A stretch of DNA of 64,000 nucleotides, from contig CANNIA010000005.1 in NCBI GenBank assembly GCA_947504705.1, positions 62,001-126,000 of the forward strand. Reading direction: 5' to 3'. The notes beneath the pieces were generated by a model. The model made no database searches and had not been told where the DNA came from. It saw only the letters and a list, made by a program, of their open reading frames with translations. Each line of letters opens with the position of its first letter. Position 1 is the first letter of the stretch. Made by a program: the position numbers and the translations under genes. The stretch comes from Paracoccaceae bacterium. GTDB taxonomy: Bacteria; Pseudomonadota; Alphaproteobacteria; Rhodobacterales; Rhodobacteraceae. This document shows positions 35,606 through 44,141 of this stretch, piece after piece.

Positions 35606-35830
35606 GTGCAGGATCGCCCCGACCAAGCCGAAGCCCGACGCGCCCGTGAGGCGCGGCTTGTGGCACTTGTGCTGGCGGGGACGATGGCGCTGTGGCTGGG
35701 CGGGCAATGGCTGGGTGGCAAGTTGGGTCTGGAGGCGCGCTATGCGTTCCTGTTCGACCTGATGGCGATTGCAGGCTTTGTCTGGGCGCTGGTGGTGACA
35801 TATCGGATCTGGCGGGGACGCCAGGGTTAG
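35606..35830 (+). CDS. Small two-helix membrane protein (DUF5337-like)
   Basis: A 74-aa protein with a charged N-terminus (RPDQAEARRAREAR) and two transmembrane segments (about residues 17-33 and 44-64) ending RIWRGRQG. The GTG start follows a GAGAGGCC site ten bases after the previous stop. A short DUF5337-type protein at this place, before nuoF, is typical of Rhodobacteraceae nuo operons from recollection. Its role is not known. Confidence 0.6.
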   Translation: MQDRPDQAEARRAREARLVALVLAGTMALWLGGQWLGGKLGLEARYAFLFDLMAIAGFVWALVVTYRIWRGRQG

Positions 35831-35839
35831 GAATGCAAG

Positions 35840-37135
35840 ATGCTTCAGGATAAAGACCGCATTTTCACCAACCTTTACGGGATGCATGATCGCAGCCTGA
35901 AGGGTGCGATGAAGCGCGGGCATTGGGATGGCACGGCGGACATCATCAAGCGCGGGCGCGACGCCATTGTCGAGCAGGTCAAGGCTTCCGGGTTGCGGGG
36001 CCGGGGCGGTGCGGGCTTTCCGACGGGGTTGAAGTGGTCGTTCATGCCGAAGCAGTCGGATGGGCGGCCGTCGTATCTGGTGATCAACGCCGACGAGTCC
36101 GAGCCGGGCACCTGCAAAGACCGCGAAATCATGCGGCACGACCCTCACACGCTGATCGAAGGCGCACTGATCGCGTCTTTCGCGATGGGGGCGAACGCCT
36201 GCTATATCTATATCCGTGGCGAATACATCCGCGAGCGTGAGGCGCTGCAGGCCGCGATCGACGAATGCTATGACGCGGGGCTTCTGGGCAAGAACGCGGC
36301 GAAGTCTGGCTGGGATTTCGATTGCTACCTACACCACGGGGCGGGCGCCTATATCTGCGGCGAGGAAACTGCGCTGCTGGAAAGCCTTGAAGGCAAGAAG
36401 GGGATGCCCCGGATGAAGCCGCCGTTCCCGGCAGGCTCGGGCCTTTACGGCTGCCCGACCACGGTGAACAACGTGGAATCCATCGCGGTGGTCCCGACGA
36501 TCCTGCGGCGCGGCCCGGAGTGGTTTGCCGGTTTTGGGCGTCCGAACAACGTCGGCACCAAGATTTTCGGCATCTCGGGCCATGTGAATAACCCCTGTGT
36601 CGTCGAAGAGGCGATGTCGATCCCGCTGAAGGAACTGCTGGAGCGGCACTGCGGCGGGGTCCGGGGCGGCTGGGACAATATCAAGGCGGTGATCCCCGGC
36701 GGGTCCTCGGTGCCCTTGCTGACCAAGGCGCAGTGTGACGATGCGATCATGGATTTCGACTGGCTGCGCGAGCAGCGGTCCGGTCTCGGGACGGCGGCGG
36801 TCATCGTGATGGACAAGTCGACCGACGTCATCAAGGCGATCTGGCGGCTGTCGAAGTTCTACAAGCATGAAAGCTGTGGCCAATGCACCCCCTGCCGCGA
36901 AGGCACGGGCTGGATGATGCGGGTGATGGACCGGCTGGTGCGTGGCGAGGCGGAGGTCGAAGAGATCGACATGCTGCTCTCGGTCACCAAGCAAGTTGAA
37001 GGCCACACGATCTGCGCCCTTGGCGATGCGGCCGCTTGGCCGATTCAGGGCCTGATCCGCGCCTTCCGCGATGAAATCGAGGACCGGATCAAGGCTAAGC
37101 GGACGGGGCGCGTTTCGGCGGTGGCGGCGGAGTGA
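35840..37135 (+). CDS. nuoF: NADH-quinone oxidoreductase subunit F
   Basis: The NADH-oxidising subunit, binding NADH, FMN and cluster N3. The 431-aa protein has the nucleotide-binding glycine motif [16 protein letters not shown], the FMN-site [29 protein letters not shown], and the cluster motif [16 protein letters not shown] with the fourth cysteine in [12 protein letters not shown]. It overlaps the next small gene by one base (TGATG). Confidence 0.97.
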   Translation: MLQDKDRIFTNLYGMHDRSLKGAMKRGHWDGTADIIKRGRDAIVEQVKASGLRGRGGAGFPTGLKWSFMPKQSDGRPSYLVINADESEPGTCKDREIMRHDPHTLIEGALIASFAMGANACYIYIRGEYIREREALQAAIDECYDAGLLGKNAAKSGWDFDCYLHHGAGAYICGEETALLESLEGKKGMPRMKPPFPAGSGLYGCPTTVNNVESIAVVPTILRRGPEWFAGFGRPNNVGTKIFGISGHVNNPCVVEEAMSIPLKELLERHCGGVRGGWDNIKAVIPGGSSVPLLTKAQCDDAIMDFDWLREQRSGLGTAAVIVMDKSTDVIKAIWRLSKFYKHESCGQCTPCREGTGWMMRVMDRLVRGEAEVEEIDMLLSVTKQVEGHTICALGDAAAWPIQGLIRAFRDEIEDRIKAKRTGRVSAVAAE

Positions 37136-37383
37136 TGCGGATGGCGCTTGCCCTTTCCATGACGCTTGCCACTGGGGCCTGCGTGGCGACGGCTCCGGCC
37201 GTGCAGCCCGCAAGTGAGCCGGTGCGCGTCCTAAACGGCGGGCAGCCGTTTCAGATGTGGGACGGGGCGGCGGCGCGGAAGGTGGCGGATACCCAGTGTG
37301 GGGCGAGGGGCGTCAATAGCTCGATCTACGACCGATTTGATGCGGCGACGGGTGAATGGGTCTATCCGGAGGGGTGCGCATGA
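37135..37383 (+). CDS. Small putative exported/lipoprotein between nuoF and nuoG
   Basis: An 82-aa protein whose start overlaps the nuoF stop. It has a short signal-like N-terminus with a possible lipobox ending TGAC (cysteine near residue 17), then a Pro/Val linker and a small domain with two conserved-looking cysteines (TQCGARG and YPEGCA). Its stop overlaps an unlikely reading frame. Function unknown; the position suggests an envelope-side accessory protein. Confidence 0.5.
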   Translation: MRMALALSMTLATGACVATAPAVQPASEPVRVLNGGQPFQMWDGAAARKVADTQCGARGVNSSIYDRFDAATGEWVYPEGCA

Positions 37384-37490
37384 CGAATGCCGTTACCCTT
37401 GGCCGGAACCTGCCGATAACAGAGGTTTGTCATGGCATATCAAGGGGCTTTGCCCCCATCTCCTGGGCACGAGCAACCAAGGAGGCCGTG

Positions 37491-37898
37491 ATGAAACGCC
37501 CGATCAAGACCCTGACCCTGATCCTTTCGATCCTTGCCAGCCCCGCGCTGGCGTTGGTGCCGATCAATGAAGAACCGGTGATCCACGACAAGCTCTTGCA
37601 GGGCTTTATCGGCGACACGATCACTGACAATTGCCCGACCATGGAAGCGCGCAAGATGCGGGCCTTGGGCGAATTGCTGGACATCCGCGACTATGCGCTG
37701 GAGCAGGGCTACGAGGCCGCGGTGGTCAAGGACTTCGTCACCTCGAAGGAAGAGAAGAAGAAGTTCAAGACGGAAGCCGCCGAATGGCTGGCCGCCAAAG
37801 GGGCCGAACCGGGCAACCCCGACGCCTATTGCCAGATCGGCGAGGCGGAAATCGCGGCGGACAGCCTGATCGGCCAGTTGCTGAGGTCGACGAAATGA
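37491..37898 (+). CDS. Exported DUF5333-like protein between nuoF and nuoG
   Basis: A 135-aa protein with an excellent AAGGAGG ribosome-binding site and a Sec signal peptide (MKRPIKTLTLILSILASPALA). The mature part is helical and charged, with two cysteines (DNCPTMEARKMRALG and DAYCQIG) that could form a disulfide. A DUF5333-type protein at this position is recalled in Rhodobacteraceae nuo operons. The overlapping ATGA leads to a small frame before nuoG. Confidence 0.65.
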   Translation: MKRPIKTLTLILSILASPALALVPINEEPVIHDKLLQGFIGDTITDNCPTMEARKMRALGELLDIRDYALEQGYEAAVVKDFVTSKEEKKKFKTEAAEWLAAKGAEPGNPDAYCQIGEAEIAADSLIGQLLRSTK

Positions 37899-38050
37899 AC
37901 CATCCCGCCGCCAAGCAAGAAACCCTGCTGCCTCGCATGCCTCTGCGCATGGCTGGCCGGGGTTTGGCTTGCGGCGGGACGAATATGAATGACGCGGTGC
38001 CCGGGCATGACCCCAGCACGCACGCACGGAACGGCGGAGTAGAGCCATGA
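37895..38050 (+). CDS. 51-codon frame between the DUF5333-like gene and nuoG
   Basis: Bounded on both sides by ATGA overlaps with the flanking genes (37895-37898 and 38047-38050). The product ([20 protein letters not shown]...) has no hydrophobic segment or recognised motif. Like the 21-codon frame before nuoD it may be a true microprotein or only a ribosome-relay segment carrying the nuoG ribosome-binding site (GGCGGAGTAGAG). Confidence 0.35.
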   Translation: MNHPAAKQETLLPRMPLRMAGRGLACGGTNMNDAVPGHDPSTHARNGGVEP

Positions 38051-40056
38051 CCAACCTCAAGAAAATCAGCATCGACGGCATCGAGGTCGAGGTCGATGGT
38101 GCGATGACCATCATCCAGGCGGCTGAGGTGGCGGGGGTGGAGATCCCCCGGTTCTGCTATCATGAGCGGCTGACGATTGCGGGCAACTGCCGGATGTGTC
38201 TGGTCGAGGTTGTCGGCGGGCCGCCGAAGCCTGCGGCGTCCTGTGCGATGCAGGTCCGCGATTTGCGGCCGGGGCCGAACGGGGAAGCGCCAGTCGTCAA
38301 GACCAAGTCGCCGATGGTGAAGAAGGCGCGCGAGGGGGTGATGGAGTTCCTGCTGATCAACCACCCGCTGGATTGCCCGATCTGCGATCAGGGCGGCGAG
38401 TGTGATCTGCAGGATCAGGCGATGGCCTATGGCGTCGATTTCTCGCGCTATCGCGAGCCGAAGCGCGCGTCCGAGGACCTGAACCTTGGGCCGTTGGTTG
38501 AAACCAAGATGACGCGCTGCATTTCCTGCACCCGCTGTGTGCGGTTCACTTCTGAAGTGGCTGGCATTACTCAGATGGGCCAGACCGGGCGGGGCGAGGA
38601 TAGTGAGATCACCAGCTATCTGAACATGACGCTGGATTCGAACCTGCAGGGCAATATCATCGACCTGTGCCCGGTCGGCGCGCTGACCTCGAAGCCGTAC
38701 GCCTTTACCGCGCGGTCCTGGGAGCTGACCAAGACCGAAAGCATCGACGTGATGGATGCCTTGGGGTCGAACATCCGCATCGACACCAAGGGCCGCGAAG
38801 TGATGCGCATTCTGCCGCGCAATCATGACGGCGTGAACGAGGAATGGATTTCCGACAAGACCCGGTTTGTTTGGGACGGTCTGCGCCGTCAGCGGCTGGA
38901 CACGCCGTATGTGCGTGAAAACGGCAAGCTGCGGAAGGCAACTTGGGGTGAGGCGCTGGCCAAGGCGGCGGCCGCGATGAAGGGGAAGAAGGTTGCGGGC
39001 CTTGTGGGCGATCTGGCCCCGGTCGAGGCTGTCTATTCGCTGAAGGCTCTGGTTGAGGGTCTGGGCGGGCATGTTGAATGCCGCACCGATGGGGCAAAGC
39101 TGCCTGCCGGGAACCGCTCGGGCTATGTCGGCACAGCGAGCATCGAGGATATCGACGGCGCAAAGGTGATCCTGCTGATCGGGACCAACCCGCGCGTGGA
39201 ATCTCCGGTTCTGAACGCCCGGCTGCGCAAGGCCTGGACGAACGGCGCGATGATCGGCTTGTTCGGTGAAAAGGTCGATCTGACCTATGATTACAAGCAC
39301 ATGGGCACCGACCGCGCGGCGCTGGTCGACCTGGTGGGCCGGGTGACAGAAAAGCCCGACACGTTGGTGATCATCGGTCAGGGGGCGATCAACGAGGCAG
39401 ACGGCGAGGCGGTGCTAAGCCAGGCCATGGCCTATGTTCAGGGAGCGGGCGCGAAGTTCATGGTGCTGCACACGGCGGCTGGCCGCGTGGGTGCGATGGA
39501 CGTGGGGGCGGTGACCGAAGGGGGTCTTGCGGCGGCGACCGATGGGGCCGAGGTGATCTATAACCTTGGCGCAGATGAGGTCGAAATCGCCGCTGGCCCC
39601 TTTGTGATCTATCAGGGCAGCCATGGTGACCGGGGGGCGAACCGGGCGGATGTGATCCTGCCTAGTGCGGCCTATACCGAAGAAAATGGGCTGTTCGTCA
39701 ACACCGAGGGGCGGCCTCAGTTGGCCTTCCGCGCCGGGTTCGCGCCGGGCGAGGCCAAGGAAAACTGGGCGATCCTGCGGGCGCTGTCGGCGGAACTTGG
39801 GGCGCAACTGCCATGGGATTCGCTGGCGGGTCTGCGGGCGGCACTGGTCAAGGCGCAACCGCATCTGGGGCGTATTGACGAGGTTCCGGTCAACGACTGG
39901 CAGGCACTGGCAGTCAAGGCCCCGGCCAAGGCCACCTTCCGCAATGTGACCCGCGATTTCTATCTGACCAACCAGATTGCGCGGGCCTCGGCTGTCATGG
40001 CCGAGCTTTCGGCATTGGCCAAGGCGCGGGCGACGACGGCGATGGCGGCGGAGTAA
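38047..40056 (+). CDS. nuoG: NADH-quinone oxidoreductase subunit G
   Basis: The large iron-sulfur subunit of the complex I peripheral arm. The 669-aa protein starts with a [2Fe-2S] ferredoxin domain ([20 protein letters not shown]), then a His/Cys cluster motif [18 protein letters not shown], then [10 protein letters not shown] with CPVGAL further on. The molybdopterin-oxidoreductase-like C-terminal domain follows from about residue 220 and appears not to bind a cofactor. Start overlaps a small frame as ATGA. Confidence 0.97.
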   Translation: MTNLKKISIDGIEVEVDGAMTIIQAAEVAGVEIPRFCYHERLTIAGNCRMCLVEVVGGPPKPAASCAMQVRDLRPGPNGEAPVVKTKSPMVKKAREGVMEFLLINHPLDCPICDQGGECDLQDQAMAYGVDFSRYREPKRASEDLNLGPLVETKMTRCISCTRCVRFTSEVAGITQMGQTGRGEDSEITSYLNMTLDSNLQGNIIDLCPVGALTSKPYAFTARSWELTKTESIDVMDALGSNIRIDTKGREVMRILPRNHDGVNEEWISDKTRFVWDGLRRQRLDTPYVRENGKLRKATWGEALAKAAAAMKGKKVAGLVGDLAPVEAVYSLKALVEGLGGHVECRTDGAKLPAGNRSGYVGTASIEDIDGAKVILLIGTNPRVESPVLNARLRKAWTNGAMIGLFGEKVDLTYDYKHMGTDRAALVDLVGRVTEKPDTLVIIGQGAINEADGEAVLSQAMAYVQGAGAKFMVLHTAAGRVGAMDVGAVTEGGLAAATDGAEVIYNLGADEVEIAAGPFVIYQGSHGDRGANRADVILPSAAYTEENGLFVNTEGRPQLAFRAGFAPGEAKENWAILRALSAELGAQLPWDSLAGLRAALVKAQPHLGRIDEVPVNDWQALAVKAPAKATFRNVTRDFYLTNQIARASAVMAELSALAKARATTAMAAE

Positions 40057-40060
40057 CCTC

Positions 40061-40468
40061 GTGGTCCATCCCCGCACCTTGTTTGCGACCCTTGGCACCG
40101 CGACAGCGGCGCTTGGTGCTTGCACGCCGGCGGGAGAGGTGACAGAGGATCGCGGGCGCGATGCGGTCTATGAGGGGGTCCAGGTGATCCGCCTTGACGA
40201 TGGTCTGGTCAGCTTTTCCGTCGCGATGCGCGGGGCTGAAACAGAGGCGGATGTCGAGGCCTATGGCCGCTGTGCCGCAGCGCAATATGCGCTGGACGAA
40301 GGGTTTGGGTTCGCGCGTCAAGTGCGGACCTATGTGACGAAGGACGGGCCGGACTGGTATGGGGACGCGGTTTATCTGGTCTCCTCCACCCTGCCGGAAG
40401 GCCTGCGCACCATCGACGCCGAAGTGGCGGTGACGGAATGCGAAGAGCTTGGAATACCGACTGAGTAA
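40061..40468 (+). CDS. Putative lipoprotein between nuoG and nuoH
   Basis: A 135-aa protein with a GTG start and a lipoprotein-type signal: RTLFATLGTATAALGAC, lipobox LGAC with cysteine near residue 21. The mature part has a conserved-looking GRCAAAQYALDEGFGFARQVRTYV segment and a late TECEELG. This is an inner or outer membrane lipoprotein on the periplasmic side. It has no known family and sits between nuoG and nuoH with short gaps. Confidence 0.6.
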   Translation: MVHPRTLFATLGTATAALGACTPAGEVTEDRGRDAVYEGVQVIRLDDGLVSFSVAMRGAETEADVEAYGRCAAAQYALDEGFGFARQVRTYVTKDGPDWYGDAVYLVSSTLPEGLRTIDAEVAVTECEELGIPTE

Positions 40469-40497
40469 GGCTGGCGGTTTGAGGATGAGGGACTGAC

Positions 40498-41535
40498 ATG
40501 GACGGGTTCTTTTCCACGGGGTTCGGATTGGCTGTGCTGATTGCAGCACAAAGCCTTCTGGTCGTGGCTTTCGTGATGATCAGCTTGCTCTTCCTTGTCT
40601 ATGGCGACCGGAAGATCTGGGCGGCGGTGCAGATGCGGCGGGGGCCAAACGTGGTGGGGCCGTTTGGTCTGCTGCAATCGGTGGCTGACGCGCTGAAATA
40701 TGTGGTCAAGGAAATCATCATTCCGGCGGGCGTAGACCGGCCGGTGTTCTTTCTGGCCCCGATGGCAAGCTTTGTGCTGGCGATCCTGTCCTGGGCGGTG
40801 ATCCCGTTCGACAGCGGTTGGGTGCTGGCCGACATCAACGTGGCGATCCTGTTCGTCTTTGCCGTCTCCAGTCTGGAGGTTTACGGAGTGATCATGGGCG
40901 GCTGGGCGTCGAACTCGAAATACGCCTTCCTCGGGAGCCTGCGGTCCGCCGCGCAGATGATTTCCTATGAGGTGTCCTTGGGTCTGATCATCATCGGGGT
41001 GATCATCTCGACCGGTGGGATGAACTTCTCGGCAATCGTGGCCGCACAGGATGGGAACTACGGCCTGTTCAACTGGTACTGGCTGCCGCATTTCCCGATG
41101 GTGTTCCTGTTCTTCATCTCTGCCTTGGCCGAAACCAACCGCCCGCCCTTTGACCTGCCGGAAGCGGAATCCGAACTCGTCGCCGGGTTCATGGTGGAAT
41201 ATTCCTCGACCCCCTACCTCCTCTTCATGGCAGGCGAATACATCGCGATCTTCTTGATGTGCGCCTTGATCAGCCTCCTCTTCTTCGGCGGCTGGCTGTC
41301 GCCGATCCCCGGGCTGGCCGACGGCTGGTGGTGGATGGTCGCCAAGATGTGGTTCTTCTTCTTCATGTTCGCCATGGTGAAGGCCATCGTGCCCCGCTAC
41401 CGCTATGACCAGCTGATGCGGATTGGTTGGAAAGTGTTCCTGCCGATGTCGCTGGCTTGGGTGGTGATCGTGGCGTTCCTTGCAAAGTTCGAAGTGCTGG
41501 GCGGCTTCTGGGCCCGCTGGGCGATTGGAGGCTGA
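40498..41535 (+). CDS. nuoH: NADH-quinone oxidoreductase subunit H
   Basis: Membrane subunit that forms the quinone-binding chamber with NuoB and NuoD. The 345-aa protein has about eight helices and ND1 signatures: [52 protein letters not shown] and [18 protein letters not shown]. The stop overlaps the first of two ATG codons of nuoI. Confidence 0.97.
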   Translation: MDGFFSTGFGLAVLIAAQSLLVVAFVMISLLFLVYGDRKIWAAVQMRRGPNVVGPFGLLQSVADALKYVVKEIIIPAGVDRPVFFLAPMASFVLAILSWAVIPFDSGWVLADINVAILFVFAVSSLEVYGVIMGGWASNSKYAFLGSLRSAAQMISYEVSLGLIIIGVIISTGGMNFSAIVAAQDGNYGLFNWYWLPHFPMVFLFFISALAETNRPPFDLPEAESELVAGFMVEYSSTPYLLFMAGEYIAIFLMCALISLLFFGGWLSPIPGLADGWWWMVAKMWFFFFMFAMVKAIVPRYRYDQLMRIGWKVFLPMSLAWVVIVAFLAKFEVLGGFWARWAIGG

Positions 41536-41537
41536 TG

Positions 41538-42032
41538 ATGGCAAACATCGACTGGACCCGCGCCACCAAGTATTTCCTGCTGATGGATTTCATCAAGGGC
41601 TTCGGCTTGGGGATGAAGTACTTCTTCCGGCCAAAAGCGACGCTGAACTACCCGCATGAAAAGGGGCCGCTGTCCCCCCGCTTCCGTGGTGAACATGCGC
41701 TGCGCCGCTATCCGAACGGCGAGGAACGCTGCATCGCCTGCAAGCTTTGCGAGGCGATCTGCCCGGCCCAAGCCATCACCATCGACGCCGAACCGCGTGA
41801 GGACGGCTCCCGCCGCACCACGCGCTATGACATCGACATGACCAAGTGCATCTACTGCGGCTTCTGCCAAGAGGCCTGCCCGGTCGATGCCATCGTCGAA
41901 GGCCCGAACTTCGAATTCTCGACCGAAACGCGGGAAGAGCTGTTCTACAACAAGGAAAAACTCCTTGAGAACGGCGCCCGCTGGGAAGCCGAGATTGCCC
42001 GCAACCTTGAAATCGACGCCCCGTATCGGTGA
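41538..42032 (+). CDS. nuoI: NADH-quinone oxidoreductase subunit I
   Basis: Peripheral-arm subunit with two [4Fe-4S] clusters (N6a and N6b). The 164-aa product has the two ferredoxin motifs [12 protein letters not shown] and [20 protein letters not shown]. The ATG at 41538 is chosen from two adjacent ATGs, as MANIDW matches related subunits; the other overlaps the nuoH stop. An exported protein gene of unknown function follows, not nuoJ. Confidence 0.96.
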   Translation: MANIDWTRATKYFLLMDFIKGFGLGMKYFFRPKATLNYPHEKGPLSPRFRGEHALRRYPNGEERCIACKLCEAICPAQAITIDAEPREDGSRRTTRYDIDMTKCIYCGFCQEACPVDAIVEGPNFEFSTETREELFYNKEKLLENGARWEAEIARNLEIDAPYR

Positions 42033-42050
42033 GTGAAGGCTGAAGATAAA

Positions 42051-42551
42051 ATGCTGGTTCGGTTGGAAATAGCAAAGTTTTGCGGGGCGCTAGTTGCGCT
42101 TTCCTGCGGCATTGCGTTGCCAGCTTTCGCGCGCGACGATGCAAAGTGGATCATTGAGCGGGCCGAACTCTTCTCACAAGTCTGCCTCGCAGCAGCGCCG
42201 ACTTTCAGCAGCTTCGACACCGAGGCAAGGAATGCCGGGTTCAAACAGACGAACGACGGTCTGCTCTACGAGCCGGAGGTTTTTGTCAGCCTGGTCCCTA
42301 AGGCGGAAACCTGCAGCTGCTACATGACGGTCGGAGCGCCTAACCAGACCGCTATGGTTCAGGCAATGTTTTCACAGATGCTGAGCGATTTTCCAGATAC
42401 CTGGCAGCCGAAATCGAAGACAGGTCCAATCAACGATACGACTTTCCGCCGTGATGGTGTCGATGTTCGCGTGGTTCTCAAACCTGCGGAGATCGATGGG
42501 AATACCTGGGTTGCGGCCAGTGTCATTGCCCCGGGGGCTTGCCCGAAATGA
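42051..42551 (+). CDS. Exported protein of unknown function between nuoI and nuoJ
   Basis: A 166-aa protein with a signal peptide (KFCGALVALSCGIALPAFA) predicted to act in the periplasm. Mature features are VCLAAAPTFSSFDTEARNAGF and a cluster of cysteines (ETCSCYMTV, GACPK) that may be disulfide-bonded. ATG 42051 is preferred over the GTG at 42033 because the signal peptide starts there. Base composition is lower in GC than the nuo genes. It overlaps the next gene as ATGA. Confidence 0.6.
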   Translation: MLVRLEIAKFCGALVALSCGIALPAFARDDAKWIIERAELFSQVCLAAAPTFSSFDTEARNAGFKQTNDGLLYEPEVFVSLVPKAETCSCYMTVGAPNQTAMVQAMFSQMLSDFPDTWQPKSKTGPINDTTFRRDGVDVRVVLKPAEIDGNTWVAASVIAPGACPK

Positions 42552-42970
42552 CCGAAGACTTCACCAAGATGTTCGCCGCGATGATGGAGCAGGGCCAGAA
42601 GATGGCCCAGGCTTTCGCTCCGACCATGGAGAACGTCGATGTGAAGGCGTTTGAAAAGATGTTCCCGGCGATGCCGAAGGAACTGCTGGAGATGTGGTTC
42701 GGCAAGACCTTCAATCCCGAAGGTCTGGACGCCCGCACAAGGTTTCTGGTCACCATCGCGGCGCAGACCGTGCTGGGGCCCTTGGGCGAGCCGCAGTTGC
42801 GGGTGACGATCAAGAATGCTTTGGCCGCCGGGGCCACCAAACGCGAGATTGCGGAAGTGATCTGGCAGATGTCGATGTTCGGCGGGGTGCCCGCCATGCA
42901 AAAGGCGCTTGAAATCGCGCAAGGGGTCTTTCAAGAGGCCGCCGAGAATTCTGGGGAGAAAGACGCATGA
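42548..42970 (+). CDS. Carboxymuconolactone decarboxylase / AhpD-fold protein
   Basis: A 140-aa helical protein of the CMD family: [51 protein letters not shown]. No cysteine pair of the AhpD type (CxxC) is present, so it is not an alkylhydroperoxidase and resembles the cysteine-less carboxymuconolactone type. The first 40 residues are Met-rich ([19 protein letters not shown]). It lies between an exported protein and nuoJ with ATGA overlaps on both sides. Role in a respiratory operon unknown. Confidence 0.8.
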   Translation: MTEDFTKMFAAMMEQGQKMAQAFAPTMENVDVKAFEKMFPAMPKELLEMWFGKTFNPEGLDARTRFLVTIAAQTVLGPLGEPQLRVTIKNALAAGATKREIAEVIWQMSMFGGVPAMQKALEIAQGVFQEAAENSGEKDA

Positions 42971-43575
42971 CCGTCTTCGCGTTTGCCTTTTACATGTTCG
43001 CGGTGATCACCGTGGCCTCGGGCCTGATGGTCACCCTTTCCCGCAACCCGGTGCATTCGGTGCTGTGGCTGATCCTGGCGTTCCTGTCGACCTCGGGCCT
43101 GTTTGTGCTTTTGGGGGCCGAGTTCGTGGCGATGCTTCTGGTCATCGTCTATGTCGGCGCGGTGGCGGTCTTGTTCCTGTTCGTCGTGATGATGCTGGAC
43201 ATCGACTTCGCGTCGCTGAAGGGCGAGATGGCGCGGGCGATGCCGCTGGGCCTGCTGATCGGCGTGGTCCTTTTGATGCAGATCGCGATTGGCGTGGGTG
43301 TCTGGCAGGTGGCGGATGGCTCGCAAGGCCTGCGGCAGGCCGTGGCACCGAGTGAGATCGAGAATACCCGGGCCTTGGGGATGCTGATCTATGACAAGTA
43401 TTTCCTGCTGTTCCAGCTGGCCGGCCTGATCCTGCTGGTCGCGATGATCGGGGCCATCCTGCTGACGCTGCGGCATAGGAAGGACGTCAAGCGGCAGAAC
43501 GTGCTGCACCAGATGTGGCGCGACCCGGCCAAGGCGATGGAGTTGAAGGACGTGAAACCGGGGCAGGGATTGTAA
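42967..43575 (+). CDS. nuoJ: NADH-quinone oxidoreductase subunit J
   Basis: Membrane subunit (ND6 type) of complex I, 202 aa with five helices. Signatures are [44 protein letters not shown] and a late helix [21 protein letters not shown]. Start overlaps the CMD gene as ATGA. A 28-bp perfect palindrome lies directly after its stop, within the operon before nuoK. Confidence 0.95.
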   Translation: MTVFAFAFYMFAVITVASGLMVTLSRNPVHSVLWLILAFLSTSGLFVLLGAEFVAMLLVIVYVGAVAVLFLFVVMMLDIDFASLKGEMARAMPLGLLIGVVLLMQIAIGVGVWQVADGSQGLRQAVAPSEIENTRALGMLIYDKYFLLFQLAGLILLVAMIGAILLTLRHRKDVKRQNVLHQMWRDPAKAMELKDVKPGQGL

Positions 43576-43578
43576 CCG

Positions 43579-43606
43579 GTAGGATGGGCAATATTGCCCA
43601 TCCTAC
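43579..43606. repeat. 28-bp perfect palindrome between nuoJ and nuoK
   Basis: GTAGGATGGGCAAT is followed directly by its exact reverse complement. It differs from the one at 3109 by a symmetric G/A change in both arms, so it has been maintained as a palindrome. It lies inside the nuo operon, so it is not a strong terminator; it may be a processing site, protein-binding site or mobile repeat. Confidence 0.8.
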
Positions 43607-43655
43607 GGGGTGGGTCACGAAAATCGGGCCAAAGCGCCCTTGAGGGAACGGACAG

Positions 43656-43961
43656 ATGATCGGACTTGAACATTACCTGACGGTGGCGGCGGCGCTGTTT
43701 GTCATCGGGATTTTCGGGATCTTCCTGAACCGCAAGAACGTGATCGTCATCCTGATGTCGATTGAACTGATGCTTCTGGCGGTGAACATCAACCTTGTCG
43801 CCTTCTCCAGCTTTGCGGGCGATCTGGTGGGGCAGGTCTTCACCATGTTCGTGCTGACCGTCGCTGCGGCCGAGGCCGCGATTGGTCTTGCCATCCTTGT
43901 CGTCTTCTTCCGCAACCGCGGGACGATCGAGGTGGAAGATGTCAACGTGATGAAGGGCTAA
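43656..43961 (+). CDS. nuoK: NADH-quinone oxidoreductase subunit K
   Basis: Small antiporter-associated membrane subunit (ND4L type). The 101-aa product has three helices and the two conserved membrane glutamates in IELMLLAVN and [11 protein letters not shown]. The ATG follows GAGGGAACGG. The short end VEDVNVMKG is typical of the group. A 57-aa zinc-ribbon-like gene starts four bases after its stop. Confidence 0.96.
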   Translation: MIGLEHYLTVAAALFVIGIFGIFLNRKNVIVILMSIELMLLAVNINLVAFSSFAGDLVGQVFTMFVLTVAAAEAAIGLAILVVFFRNRGTIEVEDVNVMKG

Positions 43962-43965
43962 GGGC

Positions 43966-44139
43966 ATGTCGGCCTTGCGGGAAAAACAGACCCTCAGCGG
44001 TATGAGGGTGGTGAAAGAAGAAAACGGCATCGTCTTTTTGCGGTGCCTCTACTGCCAGTGCTCCTATCCCGTTCCCAAGGGATTTGAGGACGGCATTACA
44101 TGTCAGGCACCCGAGTGCCTTGAGAAACGGCGGGCGTGA
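43966..44139 (+). CDS. 57-aa zinc-ribbon-like protein between nuoK and nuoL
   Basis: A short gene starting four bases after nuoK, with AAGGGC before the ATG. It ends as GTGACC at the nuoL start. The product has a CLYCQC knuckle (cysteines at residues 27, 30 and 32) and a second CQAPEC pair (46 and 51), enough for one zinc site. The N-terminal 20 residues are charged and the C-terminus basic (EKRRA). It is soluble, unlike its neighbours, and could be an assembly or regulatory factor. No family was recognised. Confidence 0.65.
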   Translation: MSALREKQTLSGMRVVKEENGIVFLRCLYCQCSYPVPKGFEDGITCQAPECLEKRRA

Positions 44140-44141
44140 CC

